From: Syngnathus acus
Taxonomy: Eukaryota; Chordata; Actinopteri; Syngnathiformes; Syngnathidae
DNA length: 64,000 nt
Direction: 5' to 3'
Assembly (NCBI RefSeq): GCF_901709675.1
Contig: NC_051094.1
Coordinates: 4,739,001-4,803,000, forward strand
Part shown: piece after piece, positions 12,680 through 23,722 of the stretch
How the letters are laid out: each line of letters starts with the position of its first letter
Numbering within the stretch: position 1 is the stretch's first letter
Translations under genes and position numbers: made by a program
The notes under the pieces: model-generated
Databases searched by the model: none
What the model was told of the DNA's origin: nothing
Seen by the model: only the letters and a program-made list of their open reading frames with translations

Positions 12680-13887
12680 CTCCCAGTCATGGCCAAAGCT
12701 TGCCATATTGATCCCCACGTGAGTACCTAACACTTAAGTGCAATATCATTAATTTTGTATTGCAATTGTTTAGTATGACCGGTGTCATTAAACAGGATTG
12801 GCTGATGAATTGAGACATCATTAATAGATGTCTGTTGTCAATTTATGGTACGAATAAAATTACAATATTTGAAGTATGGTGTACTTTTTTTGTTGGGTAA
12901 TGACAATTTTACAAATCTAAGTCGTAATATGATGACCAGAATTTAATGGCAGAGTCCCATTTTTTCACTTTTCTCCTAGGGGGTTAAAGATGCTTTATGA
13001 GATGTACTTTGTTTGAATTCCTTTTCGGGTTCATCTTCATTCTACGTAGAACCAAAGTTAGCGAGGGCTCTCGGAAAACGGTAAAGCTGTCGGATGCGTG
13101 TAATTATTCGAAAATGACGCCCGAGGTCACCGAGGTGTGGTGCATATGGTTGCAGCATCAGCATTCTTTTTGCGTTTAACATATCAGATGGCGGGGCTGG
13201 ACTAGTTGTCGTCTTTCAGGTTTTTTTTTTCTCTTCCCAATTACTGAAACGCGATATCTGGGCATCTTCCTGTCAACCCACAGCGTGTACTATAGATGAA
13301 CCCGTCGTCGAGACAGCGCGTTGTCACGCTTAGATCCATAGATACACATGCGAGAATGTAACCATATTGGCAGATCTCCTTCGTCAGGAGGTGAATGATA
13401 AGAGCCTTTGATTACCTCAAGGGTTAACTTAGGTGACTATCAATGGTGAAAAAAAAAGTAACAATTTGCTTGCTACAAATTGTGCTTTTATGTCTGTGTA
13501 GATTCTTGGTCATATGGGTCACAGTAATCCGCAAAGAATTGAAGCAACTGAACCCTTGTGTATTTTTGTTCTTGTTTTGTGAAAACTACTTAGTCTAACA
13601 TTTAAGAGGTCTCATTTGAGAGGTCTCAATCAGTAACGTGTGTATCCAAAAGGTTTTTGTGAGTAGTGTACAAAAAAGAAATTAAAGGCACATTTTCCAT
13701 TAAACATCAAGGCAAAAATAAATGTGCTATTGATTTGGTATGAGCGGGATATATTCTATGCTGCCACCTTGTGACTAAAATGATTATTGCATGTAAGCAG
13801 ATTTTTGCGTAATATTTAATTCAACTGGAGTGGTACTTCATACATGATGGCCAAAATAAACAACAAGGTCGAGTTAGAGGCTGTTTC
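12680..13887. other. Intergenic between convergent acsbg2 and blvrb-like gene
   Basis: No coding exon is supported. The short open frame at 12997-13179 has no homology I recognise. The blvrb-like 3' UTR must lie at the right end; a weak ATTAAA-type signal on the minus strand is present near 13815-13820. Confidence 0.45.
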
Positions 13888-15517
13888 TCATTTGGTGATG
13901 ATGGCCACTCCCTTCTTCACCCAAGCGTTGCTGGTGAGAAGCGATAGCATGAAGCGAGCCACGTCGCCGCGTCCCATGGCGCTTCCCACTGGCCACCCGC
14001 TCTTATCGGGCACAAAGTAGCCCTCGTGCGTCAAGATCTCCAAGGCTGAGGATGACATGGGCAGAGAATGCTTACATTCCATATGCTGTAAAACGATGTC
14101 AGCCATTATGTTTTGTTGGCTTCAGCCAATCAGCTCGTTGCTTAAGTTTCTACCCAGCAGTCTCATCTTTGCAATCCAGTCTACAGTGGAACTCTCAAGG
14201 TAAGGCACCTTTTTTGTAACATTTTACATTCTTAATAAAATATTATCAATAAGCGAGACTTGAATTCTGCGTAGCAACAACCAATGAGTGTTGGAAAAAA
14301 AAAAAACTAGTCACCGTCACCAGTATGACCAATTCAGTTTCCTTGTATAAATGCACTCCTGCTGTTTGTGTGCGTTTACCTGAGGAAGGCAAGTTCTTGA
14401 GACCGGGCGGGCGCACCACGGTCCAGTTGACGTCATCTACCTGCCGGAGGTATTGCTCCATCTCCCACATGTTGCTGAGCACACTGCGGATCAGGGGCAG
14501 CAACAGGAAACGGATCAGGTACGGTGACTGAGTGCCAGAGTTAGCTGGGAGGAGAAAATGGAACAATGCACATCACAATTAGTCATGTCTGATGGATTTT
14601 TTCCCCCTAAAAATAATACAGTAATCATTTGCATATTCACAACTGACTGATTTACATTATTATATATTATACTATAGATACAACAACTCACGGTCTGTGT
14701 ACCAAGACGTCATGGTGATGATGGTGTTGACGCGTGCCTCCCGCATGGCTGTGATCACAGCGCTCATGGACTCGGTGTAGCCCGTCACGTTGGAGAAGAA
14801 GGAAGTCGGGAAGCCCAAGCAGGAGACCACCGCATCTGAGCCCTCAAAATGAGACTTGAGGCTGTCTGCTGAGAAAACATCAGCCTCCACTACCTGCAGG
14901 CAGAGGTAAAAAAATTTAACCCTGGAGGTTTATTGGCATTTTTGGGGATATTTTTGGCATGTTTAAAAAAATAAAAATAAAACATGTCACAAGCGCATAT
15001 TTTTTATCCTCTACAAAGAGTGTGGTTAGTTACAGCTCCATGTTTATTTGCATCAAACTGCCCCCAAGTGGCCAACGTTGAAGCAAACAACGTTTTTCAC
15101 AGTTCTATTTAATGAAGTGACTGTAGTATATTGTTAGAAAATACAATACTGTGGAGTTTTTTTTGTCCGGGAGGCTAGATCAGATTGAAAATCTGGTCAC
15201 GAAAGTAATTACACTCATGTCAAAGCACTACTCTACTTTACTTTTATTGTATTTGCCATTCAACAACAACATTTTTAAAGTTACTTTGTGAACTATGGTC
15301 ACGCGGAGATTGATATATGACTCCTCTGCTGCCTCTTGTGATCATTACTTGCCGTGAACTTTGAACCCCGGCGCATCGTTACCTTGAGGTTGTCATGACG
15401 CACGGTGAGCTTGTCCAGGTTCCGCACGACGGCGGTGACGGCGTGGCCCTGCTGGAGCGCCTGTCTCACCACAAACTGGCCCGTCTGCCCGGTGGCTCCC
15501 AGCACGGCGATCTTCAT
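13888..15517 (-). CDS. Flavin reductase / biliverdin reductase B-like NAD(P)H oxidoreductase
   Basis: This is a small single-domain Rossmann protein of the BLVRB/flavin reductase (NADPH) type, which in known members reduces flavins and biliverdin with NADPH. Minus-strand exons are 15383-15517, 14692-14893, 14380-14544 and 13888-14045. They total 660 nt or 219 residues (human BLVRB has 206), and all phases agree. The N-terminus has a classic dinucleotide-binding glycine motif (GATGQTGQ, residues 7-14) straight after the start Met. VVRNLDKL follows, then VSCLGFP, TMTSWYTD and the substrate-side VVRPPGLKNLP. The exon 4 acceptor was chosen at 14046-14047 because it restores phase and the conserved ...LTHEGYFVPDK.. 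block. Fish carry several blvrb-like paralogues, so orthology to mammalian BLVRB is not claimed. The gene converges on acsbg2. Confidence 0.8.
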
Positions 15518-16590
15518 GCTGACACTACAGACGCACAGTGCCAGGCAGACCCATTGGTTTTTCAGATGTTACCGCCCCTGTTTCATAAAGTCACACTGTT
15601 ACAAAATGATTAGCACACCCGCGTGACGGCATTTGGTTTTGGTGGTGTAAAACGCTCATCATGTGTTAATGTCGTAAAAAAGACATTCTCCCTGGCCAAC
15701 AGAGGGCGACACCAAACGGGTGCAGGAGAATAGAGACGCTTGCTTGTTTCAAAGCGGGTGACTGGGCCTAAGGCGCTGAATGGCACATTTCTTCTCCAAT
15801 TGATTATTTCTGCAGATGAGGATGTCAAAAAAACTTAGTCTCATGACTAAACACCTCTAGAGTGGATTGATTGAATGAAAGAAGCAAGAGTTACAGAATA
15901 CAAACGGTTGTAATTTCCATAGCGATCATGTGATTTGAATGTAATGATCTTCAGATTAAAACTGAACAAATTCAGTGCATTGGGGTCACTTGGACTAAGT
16001 GAGAGGACGTTGAATCAATCCTCAATTTGCTATTCCACTGACTTGTATTGACTGCTCAGGCAATTAACATTTGAACATACTTAAATTCGGAAGACAAGTT
16101 AACCATAGTATTTAAAAAAAAAACTATAATAAAGTAAAATTACTCACCCTTTGAGGGTGCCAGTCATGGAATAGAAACACGAAGGAGTTTACTAGCTGCA
16201 ACCTAATCAAAATTATTTAGGTAAAGATTATGGATCCATTTCCAAATTTGTTATTTGTTTCTTTACAGTCGCACAAACTGGAGGTAAACTGCACAAAATA
16301 GTTGTCATTCCTACATGGTTAAAATACTTTTGCAATGCATTAGTTCAAAACGTTCACTCACAACTTGATTGTTTTATTTATAGAATTATAGGGATTTACT
16401 TTAAAACATGAATCAATACAGGGAGAAGTGTATTTATCTTACCCATGAGATTCCAAGTTTGCTTTTAATTTAAGTATATATATATATTTGTTGTATTTTA
16501 AATGTAACGAGGAAAAAATGTCGCGTTAACCAATGTGTACGAGTTGTTACGAAACACTTCCGCATACACACCTTCGCAGTTTGCACGTTA
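15518..16590. other. Upstream region of blvrb-like gene, no gene recognised
   Basis: The right side of this stretch is AT-rich with a short TA microsatellite at about 16476-16487. I see no supported exon. Confidence 0.4.
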
Positions 16591-17026
16591 GCGCTAGTGA
16601 TGTGCATTCCAGTTCTTTTAAGTGAACTGAATCTCTAGAATCAGTTCACTCAAAAGATTCATTCAAACGAATCGTTCAACGAATCGCCCCACACACACAC
16701 ACACTGATCCTTTTTTTTTTTAACTTCAATAACACACACAACTAAGCAATACACCAGACAAAAAACAATCAAGTAAACACACGGTAATGTCGACAACGGC
16801 AACGCACACATTTTTCTCTATATTACAACATCCCGTGGGAACAACATATACGTCAAACAATACAACTACAGTCCCCCCCCCAAAAAAATTTATATATAAT
16901 AATAATAAGTGGCTCGGTTATTCACACATTTCTTTCTATAATACAATACCTACACTAGTGTTGGCTCGTGAGTGAACGATGGGTTCAAAAGAACGAATCT
17001 TTTCAGTTCATATGACTTCAACCATA

Positions 17027-17103
17027 TGACCCGGCCGGGGTTTGAACCCACAAGCTTCCAGTCTCAGGGCGGACACTCCACCACCAGGCCACTGAGCTGG
17101 TAG
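17027..17103 (-). mobile_element. tRNA-derived SINE head (truncated)
   Basis: Read on the minus strand, this carries an A-box-like AGTGGCCTGGTGG and a B-box GGTTCAAACCC, spaced as in pol III internal promoters. It resembles the tRNA-related head of a common teleost SINE. The body that normally follows is missing here; a matching body (ACCAAAGACTATAAAAA.. then CTTGGCACTCAG) is at about 21225-21280 on the plus strand. Confidence 0.6.
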
Positions 17104-17104
17104 A

Positions 17105-17720
17105 CGCTGTAGTGTAGTGGTATAATACTTATAGTAGATTTTAAATAACGTGTATGCATATATATGCCTAAATATTGTTAACCAATATATCTACTGCAAT
17201 TTCACATTGGATTGCTGGTTTGAAATTTACTTTTAATATTATTTTTAATAAACATCGATGTTAAAACTTGTCTGGTCTTTTATTCCTTGTTTTTATATTC
17301 GCCAATTAAAACATAAAAATCAGACATTTGGTTAACTGCTTTATATGACAATATGTGTAGGTACACCTCATGGACACTTCAATAGGTACACTACACGAGG
17401 TAAAAAAAAAAAAAAGAATAAATAAATAAAGGATTAATTACACAATAAAAGCATTTTGACATATCCCTACTCTTGGGATTGAACCAAGTTCTTTCCGAGT
17501 AAGAGCCCGCGTCAATAACCAGTCGGCTATTTCGACCTGGCAGCTCACTGTCGTCTGCACTGTTTTGTACTAGTGATGTGCATTCCAGTTAGAACTGGAT
17601 CTTTAGAATCGGTTCACTCAAAATATTTGTTGAAAAGAATCGTTCACCAAATCGTTCGCTACACTTTCTTATTTATTCTTTTTTTTTTTTTTTTTACCTG
17701 TAGTGTACCTATTGTAGTGT
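17105..17720. repeat. Left arm of long inverted repeat
   Basis: Read on the minus strand, this segment matches 20600-21215 on the plus strand over most of its length, with substitutions and small indels. Shared landmarks are a CCTCATGGACACTTCAATAGG-like block, a tRNA-like head and the AACCAGCAATC/GATTGCTGGTT word. Confidence 0.7.
17465..17548 (-). repeat. tRNA-like pol III promoter element in left arm
   Basis: On the minus strand this has TAGCCGACTGGTT (A-box-like) and GGTTCAATCCC (B-box-like), flanked by short T-arm pairing. It is the inverted copy of the element at 20778-20858. Confidence 0.5.
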
Positions 17721-17842
17721 CCATGAGGTGTACCTAATCACAGGCCACTTCAATAGGGGAAAAAGCTTAAGTGAAAGTGAAAAGTGCCACACCCGCCCTC
17801 ACCCCCACCTACTGATAGGCTGTTTGATCTGTGACGTCACTT

Positions 17843-18114
17843 GGACACTCCATTAGGTACACCGCCATTTTCAAGTGTACCTAATAACAGGCCACTTTAT
17901 TAGGGAAATATCATGGTCAAAGGTCACAGGTGTCAAGCTCTAGTCCTCGGGGCCGCATTCCAACATGTTTTCCAAGATTCCCTCGTTAAGTGCACCTGCG
18001 TGAAAAGTTTTGGTCATTTTCACGTTCCGCAGGAGCTAAAACTTTTCACGCAGGTGCACTTAACGAGGGCATCACACGGACACTCCATTAGGTACACCGC
18101 CATTTTCAAGTGTA
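17843..18114. repeat. Pair of 37-bp direct repeats flanking the hairpin
   Basis: Copies at 17843-17879 and 18078-18114 are identical by eye. Related GTACCTAAT..CAGGCCACTT words occur at about 17723-17755 and 17876-17906, so the unit belongs to a wider repeat family in this cluster. Confidence 0.75.
17980..18069. repeat. Perfect 32-bp inverted repeat (hairpin) with 26-bp spacer
   Basis: The left arm 17980-18011 (CCCTCGTTAAGTGCACCTGC...) is the exact reverse complement of 18038-18069, separated by 26 bases. The hairpin is bracketed by two identical 37-bp direct repeats (17843-17879 and 18078-18114) that begin GGACACTCCATTAGGTACAC. The pattern suggests a small palindromic element or a non-autonomous transposon inside a duplicated unit. 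Confidence 0.8.
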
Positions 18115-18838
18115 AAATGACTTGTGTAATGACAAGTGTAATGACTTTATGCATTTTTTGTACGTGTCAAGAATGTGTATTTGACTACTTGCTCTTTATT
18201 TTGGGGGACACCAACACATTACACAACATAAAACACATATACATATTGTCATATAAAGCAATTAACTAAATATCAAATTTTTGTTTTCATGCCCCAAAAA
18301 ATAAAAACAAGGAATAAAACACCAGACGAGATTCAACAGGTTTTTAATCTTTATCAAAATAATAATAATAAAAGTAAATTTCAAACCAGCAATCTAATGT
18401 GAAATTGCAGTAGATATACATACACATATTGTCATATAAAGCCGTTAACCAAATGTCAGATTTTTGTTTTCGTGCCCAAAAGAAATACAAGGAATAAAAC
18501 ACCAGACAAGTTTTAACAGGTTTTAATGTTTATTAAAATAATAATAATAAAAGTAAATTTCAAACCAGCAATCCAATGTGAAATTGCAGTAGGTATATTG
18601 GATAACAATATTTAGGCATATATATGCATACACGTTATTTAAAAACTACTATAAGTATTATAATATCAAGATTACCCAAAGAGAAACATAATCTCCCCGT
18701 TGTTGCATAACGGCGCATCCCTTCATGCAATAAAGTTAGCTGTTAGCTTGGAGAAAACGCGCATAAAAGAAGTGGTGTTTCACTGAGTGGTTCTTTCTTT
18801 CCTTGGCAAATCGTAAATGTACATTCTGGTTTACATTA

Positions 18839-20085
18839 ACCCTAACCCTAGCTCTAGCTCTAACCCTAACCGTAGCTCTAACCCTAACCCTAGCTCTAAC
18901 CCTAGCTCTAACCCTAACCCTAGCTCTAACCCTAGCTCTAACCCTAACCCTAACCCTAGCTCTAGCCCTAACCCTAGCTCTAACCCTAACCCTAGCTCTA
19001 ACCCTAACCCTAGCTCTAACCCTAACCCTAGCTCTAACCCTAGCTCTAACCCTAACCCTAGCTCTAACCCTAACCGTAGCTCTAACCCTAACCCTAACTC
19101 TAGCTCTAACCCTAGCTCTAACCCTAACCCTAGCTCTAACCCTAACCCTAACCCTAGCTCTAACCCTAGCTCTAACCCTAGCTCTAACCCTAACCCTAAC
19201 TCTAGCTCTAACCCGAGCTCTAACCCTAGGTCTAACCCTATCTCTAACTCTAACTGCACCCCTAGCTCTAACCCTAACTCTAACCCTAACCCTAACTGTA
19301 GCTCTAACCCTAGCTCTAACCCTAACCCTAGCTCTAACCCTAACCCTAGCTCTAACCCTAGCTCTAACCCTAACCCTAGCTCTAACCCTAACCGTAGCTC
19401 TAACCCTAACCCTAACTCTAGCTCTAACCCTAGCTCTAACCCTAACCCTAGCTCTAACCCTAACCCTAGCTCTAACCCTAGCTCTAACCCTAACCCTAGC
19501 TCTAACCCTAACCCTAACTCTAGCTCTAACCCGAGCTCTAACCCTAGGTCTAACCCTATCTCTAACTCTAACTGCACCCCTAGCTCTAACCCTAACTCTA
19601 ACCCTAACCCTAGCTCTAACCCTAACCCTAACCCTAGCTCTAGTCCTAACCCTAGCTCTAACCCTAACCCTAGCTCTAACCCTAACCCTAGCTCTAACCC
19701 TAACCCTAGCTCTAACCCTAACCGTAGCTCTAACCCTAACCCTAACCCTAGCTCTAACCCTAGCTCTAACCCTAACCCTAGCTCTAACCCTAGCTCTAAC
19801 CCTAACCCTAACCCTAGCTCTAGCCCTAACCCTAGCTCTAACCCTAACCCTAGCTCTAACCCTAACCCTAGGTCTAACCCTAACCTTAGCTCTAGCCCTA
19901 GCTCTAACCCTAACCCTAGCTCTAACCCTAACTCTAGCTCTAACCCGAGCTCTAAACCTAACCCTATCTCTGAACTCTAACTGCAGCCCTAACTCTAGCT
20001 CTAACCCTAAACCTAGCTCTAACCCTAACTCTAACCCTAACCCTAGGTCTAACCCTATCTCTAACTCTAACCCTAACCGTCGTCC
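18839..20085. repeat. Telomere-like interstitial array of CCCTAA/CTCTAA hexamers
   Basis: About 1.25 kb consists almost only of hexamers: CCCTAA (the complement of vertebrate TTAGGG) mixed with CTCTAA, CCCTAG and CTCTAG. The arrangement is often AACCCTAACCCTAGCTCT. Rare variants mark a higher-order structure: the block with CCCGAGCTC, then CCTAGGTCT and CTGCACCCC, starts at 19211 and again at 19529, an offset of 318 bp (53 hexamers). A diverged third copy begins near 19943. Because the period is six, long open frames appear in several frames here, but they are artefacts. Confidence 0.95.
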
Positions 20086-20160
20086 TAACACAAGCTCTAA
20101 GGAGGTGTATGGGGCAGCACACGAGCAACTGTGTTGCAAATTTCTATGATAAAATTTTAA

Positions 20161-20231
20161 GATCCCACTGAGATTCGAACCCAGGTCGCTGGGGTGAGAG
20201 CCCAGAGCACTAACCACTACACTATGGAAGC
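20161..20231 (-). tRNA. tRNA-Glu(CTC)-like sequence, probably tRNA-derived pseudogene
   Basis: Read on the minus strand this folds as a cloverleaf. The acceptor stem GCTTCCA pairs with TGGGATC at six of seven positions (one T-G wobble, one C/T mismatch). The anticodon stem is CTGGG/CCCAG around loop CTCTCAC, giving anticodon CTC (Glu). The T arm is CTGGG/CTCAG around TTCGAAT. The D stem is weak, with mostly G-T pairs, and the variable region is four bases. A TTTT run lies shortly downstream. The position at the edge of a repeat array and the weak D stem make a tRNA pseudogene or SINE head more likely than a functional tRNA. Confidence 0.45.
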
Positions 20232-20599
20232 CTCGCTCATATTACATGGAATATGTATGGTTTTATGGACCAACTCACAAGCGAATAGTGAAGACTCCAC
20301 AGCAGACGTCATCACAACACATTGTGTACACCTAGCAAAGTACCATTTAAAATGACACTTTCGAAGTAACCAAAGTTAAACTTACAAAAGAAAAAACATA
20401 ACAAATAAAACTTGCCTAACGTGGCACTTGACAGCTGTCCGTGTCAAATGCAAAATGTAAACAAGGACCATGTGAAAATTAGGTCAATGCAATCTCCGGT
20501 TAGAATATCTTATTTTTTTCCATTTTGCGCGTAGGTATTAACAAGTAGAATAGTTTTAAATTTTTCACAATTATTTAGCCAGTTAATTATGGGATATTT

Positions 20600-21215
20600 T
20601 GGTACACTACACGAGGTAAAAAAAAAAAAAAAAAAGAATAAATAAATAAGAAAGTGTAGCGAACGATTTGGTGAACGATTCTTTTCAACAAATATTTTGA
20701 GTGAACCGATTCTAAACATTCATTTCACTTAACTGGAATGCACATCACTAGTACAAAACAGTGCACACGACCGTGAGCTGCCAGGTTGAAATAGCCGACT
20801 GGTTGATGACATGGGCTCTTGCTCGGTAAGAATTTGGTTCGATCCCAGGAGTTGAAATATGTCAATATATGCTTTTATTGTGCAATTAACCCTTTTATTT
20901 ATTTATTTATTTATTTTTACCTCGTGTAGTGTACCTATTGAAGTGTCCATGAGGTACACATATTGTCATATAAAGCAGTTAACCAAATGTCTGATTTTTA
21001 TGTTTTAATTGGCGAATAAAGAAACAAGGAATAAAACACCAGACAAGTTTGAACATAAATGTTTATTAAAAATAATAATAATATTAAAAGCAAATTTCAA
21101 ACCAGCAATCTAATGTGAAATTGCAGTAGATATATTGGATAACAATATTTAGGCGTATATATGCATACACATTATTTAAAAACTACTATAAGTGTTATAC
21201 CACTATCCAATAGTG
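20600..21215. repeat. Right arm of long inverted repeat
   Basis: This is the partner of the left arm at 17105-17720, in opposite orientation. The arms are about 2.9 kb apart. The arm continues outward into SINE-like and GAACGAATC-type sequence that partly matches the far-left flank. Confidence 0.7.
20778..20858 (+). repeat. tRNA-like pol III promoter element in right arm
   Basis: TAGCCGACTGGTTGA fits an A box and GGTTCGATCCC is a near-consensus B box. A five-pair T-arm with G-T wobbles is possible around the B box. It is most likely the head of a tRNA-derived SINE rather than a working tRNA, because a full acceptor stem is not evident. Confidence 0.5.
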
Positions 21216-21224
21216 TTTAGGGTC

Positions 21225-21312
21225 ATACCAAAGACTATAAAAATAGGACCCATTTCTTCCCTGCTTGGCACTCAGTGTAAGGGGTTGAAATGGGGCTCCG
21301 CTGCTGCTCACG
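21225..21312 (+). mobile_element. SINE body fragment without tRNA head
   Basis: GGGTCATACCAAAGACTATA is followed by a GGACCCATTTCTTCCCTGC-type segment and a CTTGGCACTCAGTG word. As I recall, this is the body of the teleost SINE whose tRNA-like head is at 17027-17103. It lacks its own A and B boxes. Confidence 0.5.
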
Positions 21313-21915
21313 ATCATTTAATTTATAAAATCAAGATTACCCAAAGAGAAGCATAATGTCCCCGTTTTTGCATAACGGCGCATCCCTTCATGCAATAAAG
21401 TTAGCCGTTAGCTTGGAGAAAACGTGCATAAAAGAAGTGGTGTTTCACTGAGGGGTTCTTTCTTTCCTTGGCAAATCGTAAATCGACATTCTGACTTACA
21501 TAGTTCACGCCAGGAGGGAGACACAACACGTTCAATGACTGATCGGGTTGATGCACAGGAAGGCAGTTGACCCATTGACTCGTTTGCGAACGGGAAAGTC
21601 AGGATTCGTTCACTCGCTGATCCGTTCTCGCGATGAACCGGAAATGCGAATCACTCACTCACTCATTCGTTCGTTGGTGAAGGGGAAATGCAATTCACGA
21701 CTCGTTCGTGAACGGGAAGTGACGTCATTTTCTTCTTCGTTTTGTTTTACGGCGAGGTGGCACCAGCTTCAATGGGCATTACCGACACCTACTGGTTGAA
21801 GTCATATGAACTGAAAAAAGAACGAATCACTTTAGGAAGTGATTCGTTCATTCCCGTTCACTGAAAAGATTCGTTCTTTTGAACCCATCGTTCACTCACG
21901 AGCCAACACTCGTTC

Positions 21916-23640
21916 GGGCAATTTACGGCGCCGTTCAAGAGCGCTCCAGAGTGTTTGCTAAGCAACAGTTTTGTCAAACTGTGTTTGTAACACTTTAAAA
22001 TAACCATAACGAATAATAATAATAATAATAATAATGAAGCAGTTGTTGTAAACATAGATTCAGGTCTTGCCATGTAAAGTCGAAGCTATAAGCTAATTTA
22101 TCTGCCACGGCTGACTATTATTTGAAGTAACCTTTTTCTCGCTGTTAGGCCAGTAATGGCCCGCGTAGCAGCATAGAATTATTCAGATAATTGATCATTT
22201 TGTAGACTAATAAAAATGAACAATATATCAAAATAGCTACAGCTAAATAGTTAAACAATTATTTTTTGAAAGTTATGCTAAGCCTTTTGATACTTCAAAT
22301 ATTTTAATTTTAAATAATAAATAATAGTGAACCCATGTTTATTGCGGCAGGACTCGCTGTGCGGGGTAAAAAATCTCTGATATATAGAGTTTGCTCTATA
22401 CACAACGCACAAAACATACAATGTCTGCTTGAAAAAATGGTGCTATTGCTTTGAAACACTATAACTTCTCAAGAATCATTATTTTCCTCATTAGGATTAG
22501 TATCCATATAGTGAGGCATGTGTCGGCCATTTTGACTTAAAGTTAGCAAATATGGTTTGGTTCCTGATAAAAGGCTAAAGGAAAGTTCTCTAAATCGGTC
22601 ATCCCATTCCACACATGCACGCTTAATTTTGGACTGAGAAAATTGATGATATCAATGCTGATGTTGACCTGCTTCCTACCACCTGTGCTTACTTCCTGCC
22701 GTCTCGTGCAAGCCGCCTATCTCGTCTCATTAAGTCTTTAGCGCTTCTAATCCACTTGTGCCTCGACGATGCCACGAGGGACTAAAGAGCGAAGCAGCTT
22801 TGGGTCAGCGCAGTGTGCAAAGACGCGCAACCGAAGACAAGCGAAGACCTCCTTTGGATTTGAGATTCTCAAGAAATGGTTCCTCAAGATGGCCACCCTT
22901 AACCTCTTCACCTGACTAGACGGGTGGAGCATGACGCACGACAAATGTCCCAATGAAAGCACCCGGGATGTGGTGACTGGATAGACCACGTAAGTTTTTA
23001 AATATCTTTTTAAATATCTTTCATGTAGAATTGATGAGTCGCACACAGCTTATTAAAAAGAAATGATACATTTACATACATTTTTATGAGGTTCCCGTTC
23101 CCGCTGATTGGGCAGCCGGTGGTCGGCAGAGGTGACCCAGCAGTTAAGGGGATTAATGTGTGCCTCTTTGATTTTTGTGTTCGACAAAACGGATGCAAGT
23201 CAAGTCCATTGTAATACAGTGGCACCTTGTTTTGAGTGACCTGACTTACACCTTTTGCAAGATGTAAGCAGTCATTTGGACAATGTTTTTATTGCGTTGA
23301 GACTCCCAAAAACTTGAGTTGCCAAGGTGTTTATTTGTTGCTACTCTTGGTTGAAATTTAATGTATAAAGAAACAAAACAAAGAGTCTTGCACGTTGCCA
23401 CATAATGTTACCTTGTGAAATCTTTCTAGCTTAATGCTAACACATAACGTAAGATGCCATAGATAGGCGAATGAAACTAGCATCAATCTTTAAGCAACTT
23501 TCACCCTATCACAAACGGAGGTAGCACACACAATACTCACAGGTGTATATTCTTTATCCTCTGCAAAAAAGTATTTCTTCGCAACAACCCTCCCTTCTCA
23601 TATTTGCTGATTAGCCTCACTTCACTGTTCCAATACTTTT
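21916..23640. other. Intergenic upstream of ppef2
   Basis: Contains an AAT microsatellite at about 22013-22034 and otherwise unremarkable AT-rich sequence. The stretch 22690-22985 is less AT-rich and could hold an untranslated exon, but I see no coding frame I can support. Confidence 0.4.
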
Positions 23641-23722
23641 GTCTATCTTGTGTACAGACACCACCATTTTTTTTTCCATTTCTTTTTTTTTGAGTGTGGT
23701 CATTGTGATTTTAGGAAGAGTC

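Larger units (their letters stand above)
16595..21915. repeat. Composite repeat cluster with long inverted repeats
   Basis: A 5.3-kb block is built of repeated modules. The segment 17105-17720 is present again in inverted form at about 20600-21215, including a tRNA-like head, an AAAATAAATAAATA stretch and GGTACACTACACGAGG words. The outer parts also match in inverted orientation: bases 16963-17026 correspond to parts of 21785-21912, with GAACGAATC-type words. Direct copies of the right-arm module occur at 18215-18420 and 18421-18830, the latter matching 20945-21500 in pieces. A telomere-like array lies between the arms. No transposase ORF is visible, so this looks like a nest of non-autonomous elements rearranged by inversion and duplication. 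Confidence 0.75.

Noticed and set aside
14046-14106. Start of the last blvrb-like exon at the Met at 14106
   Set aside because: It would break phase with exon 3. The acceptor at 14046-14047 restores both phase and family similarity.
18736-20217. Very long open frames on both strands across the CCCTAA array (up to 493 codons of RV/RA or LT/AL repeats)
   Set aside because: A six-base tandem repeat without stop codons is open in several frames automatically. The peptides are pure low complexity.
20161-20231. Confident call of a functional tRNA-Glu gene
   Set aside because: The D stem is weak, one acceptor pair is mismatched and the locus is repeat-rich. It is kept only as a tRNA-like feature at modest confidence.
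16595-21915. CRISPR-like or satellite-defence array reading of the regular repeats
   Set aside because: The genome is vertebrate, there are no unique spacers between repeats, and the hexamer period explains the regularity.
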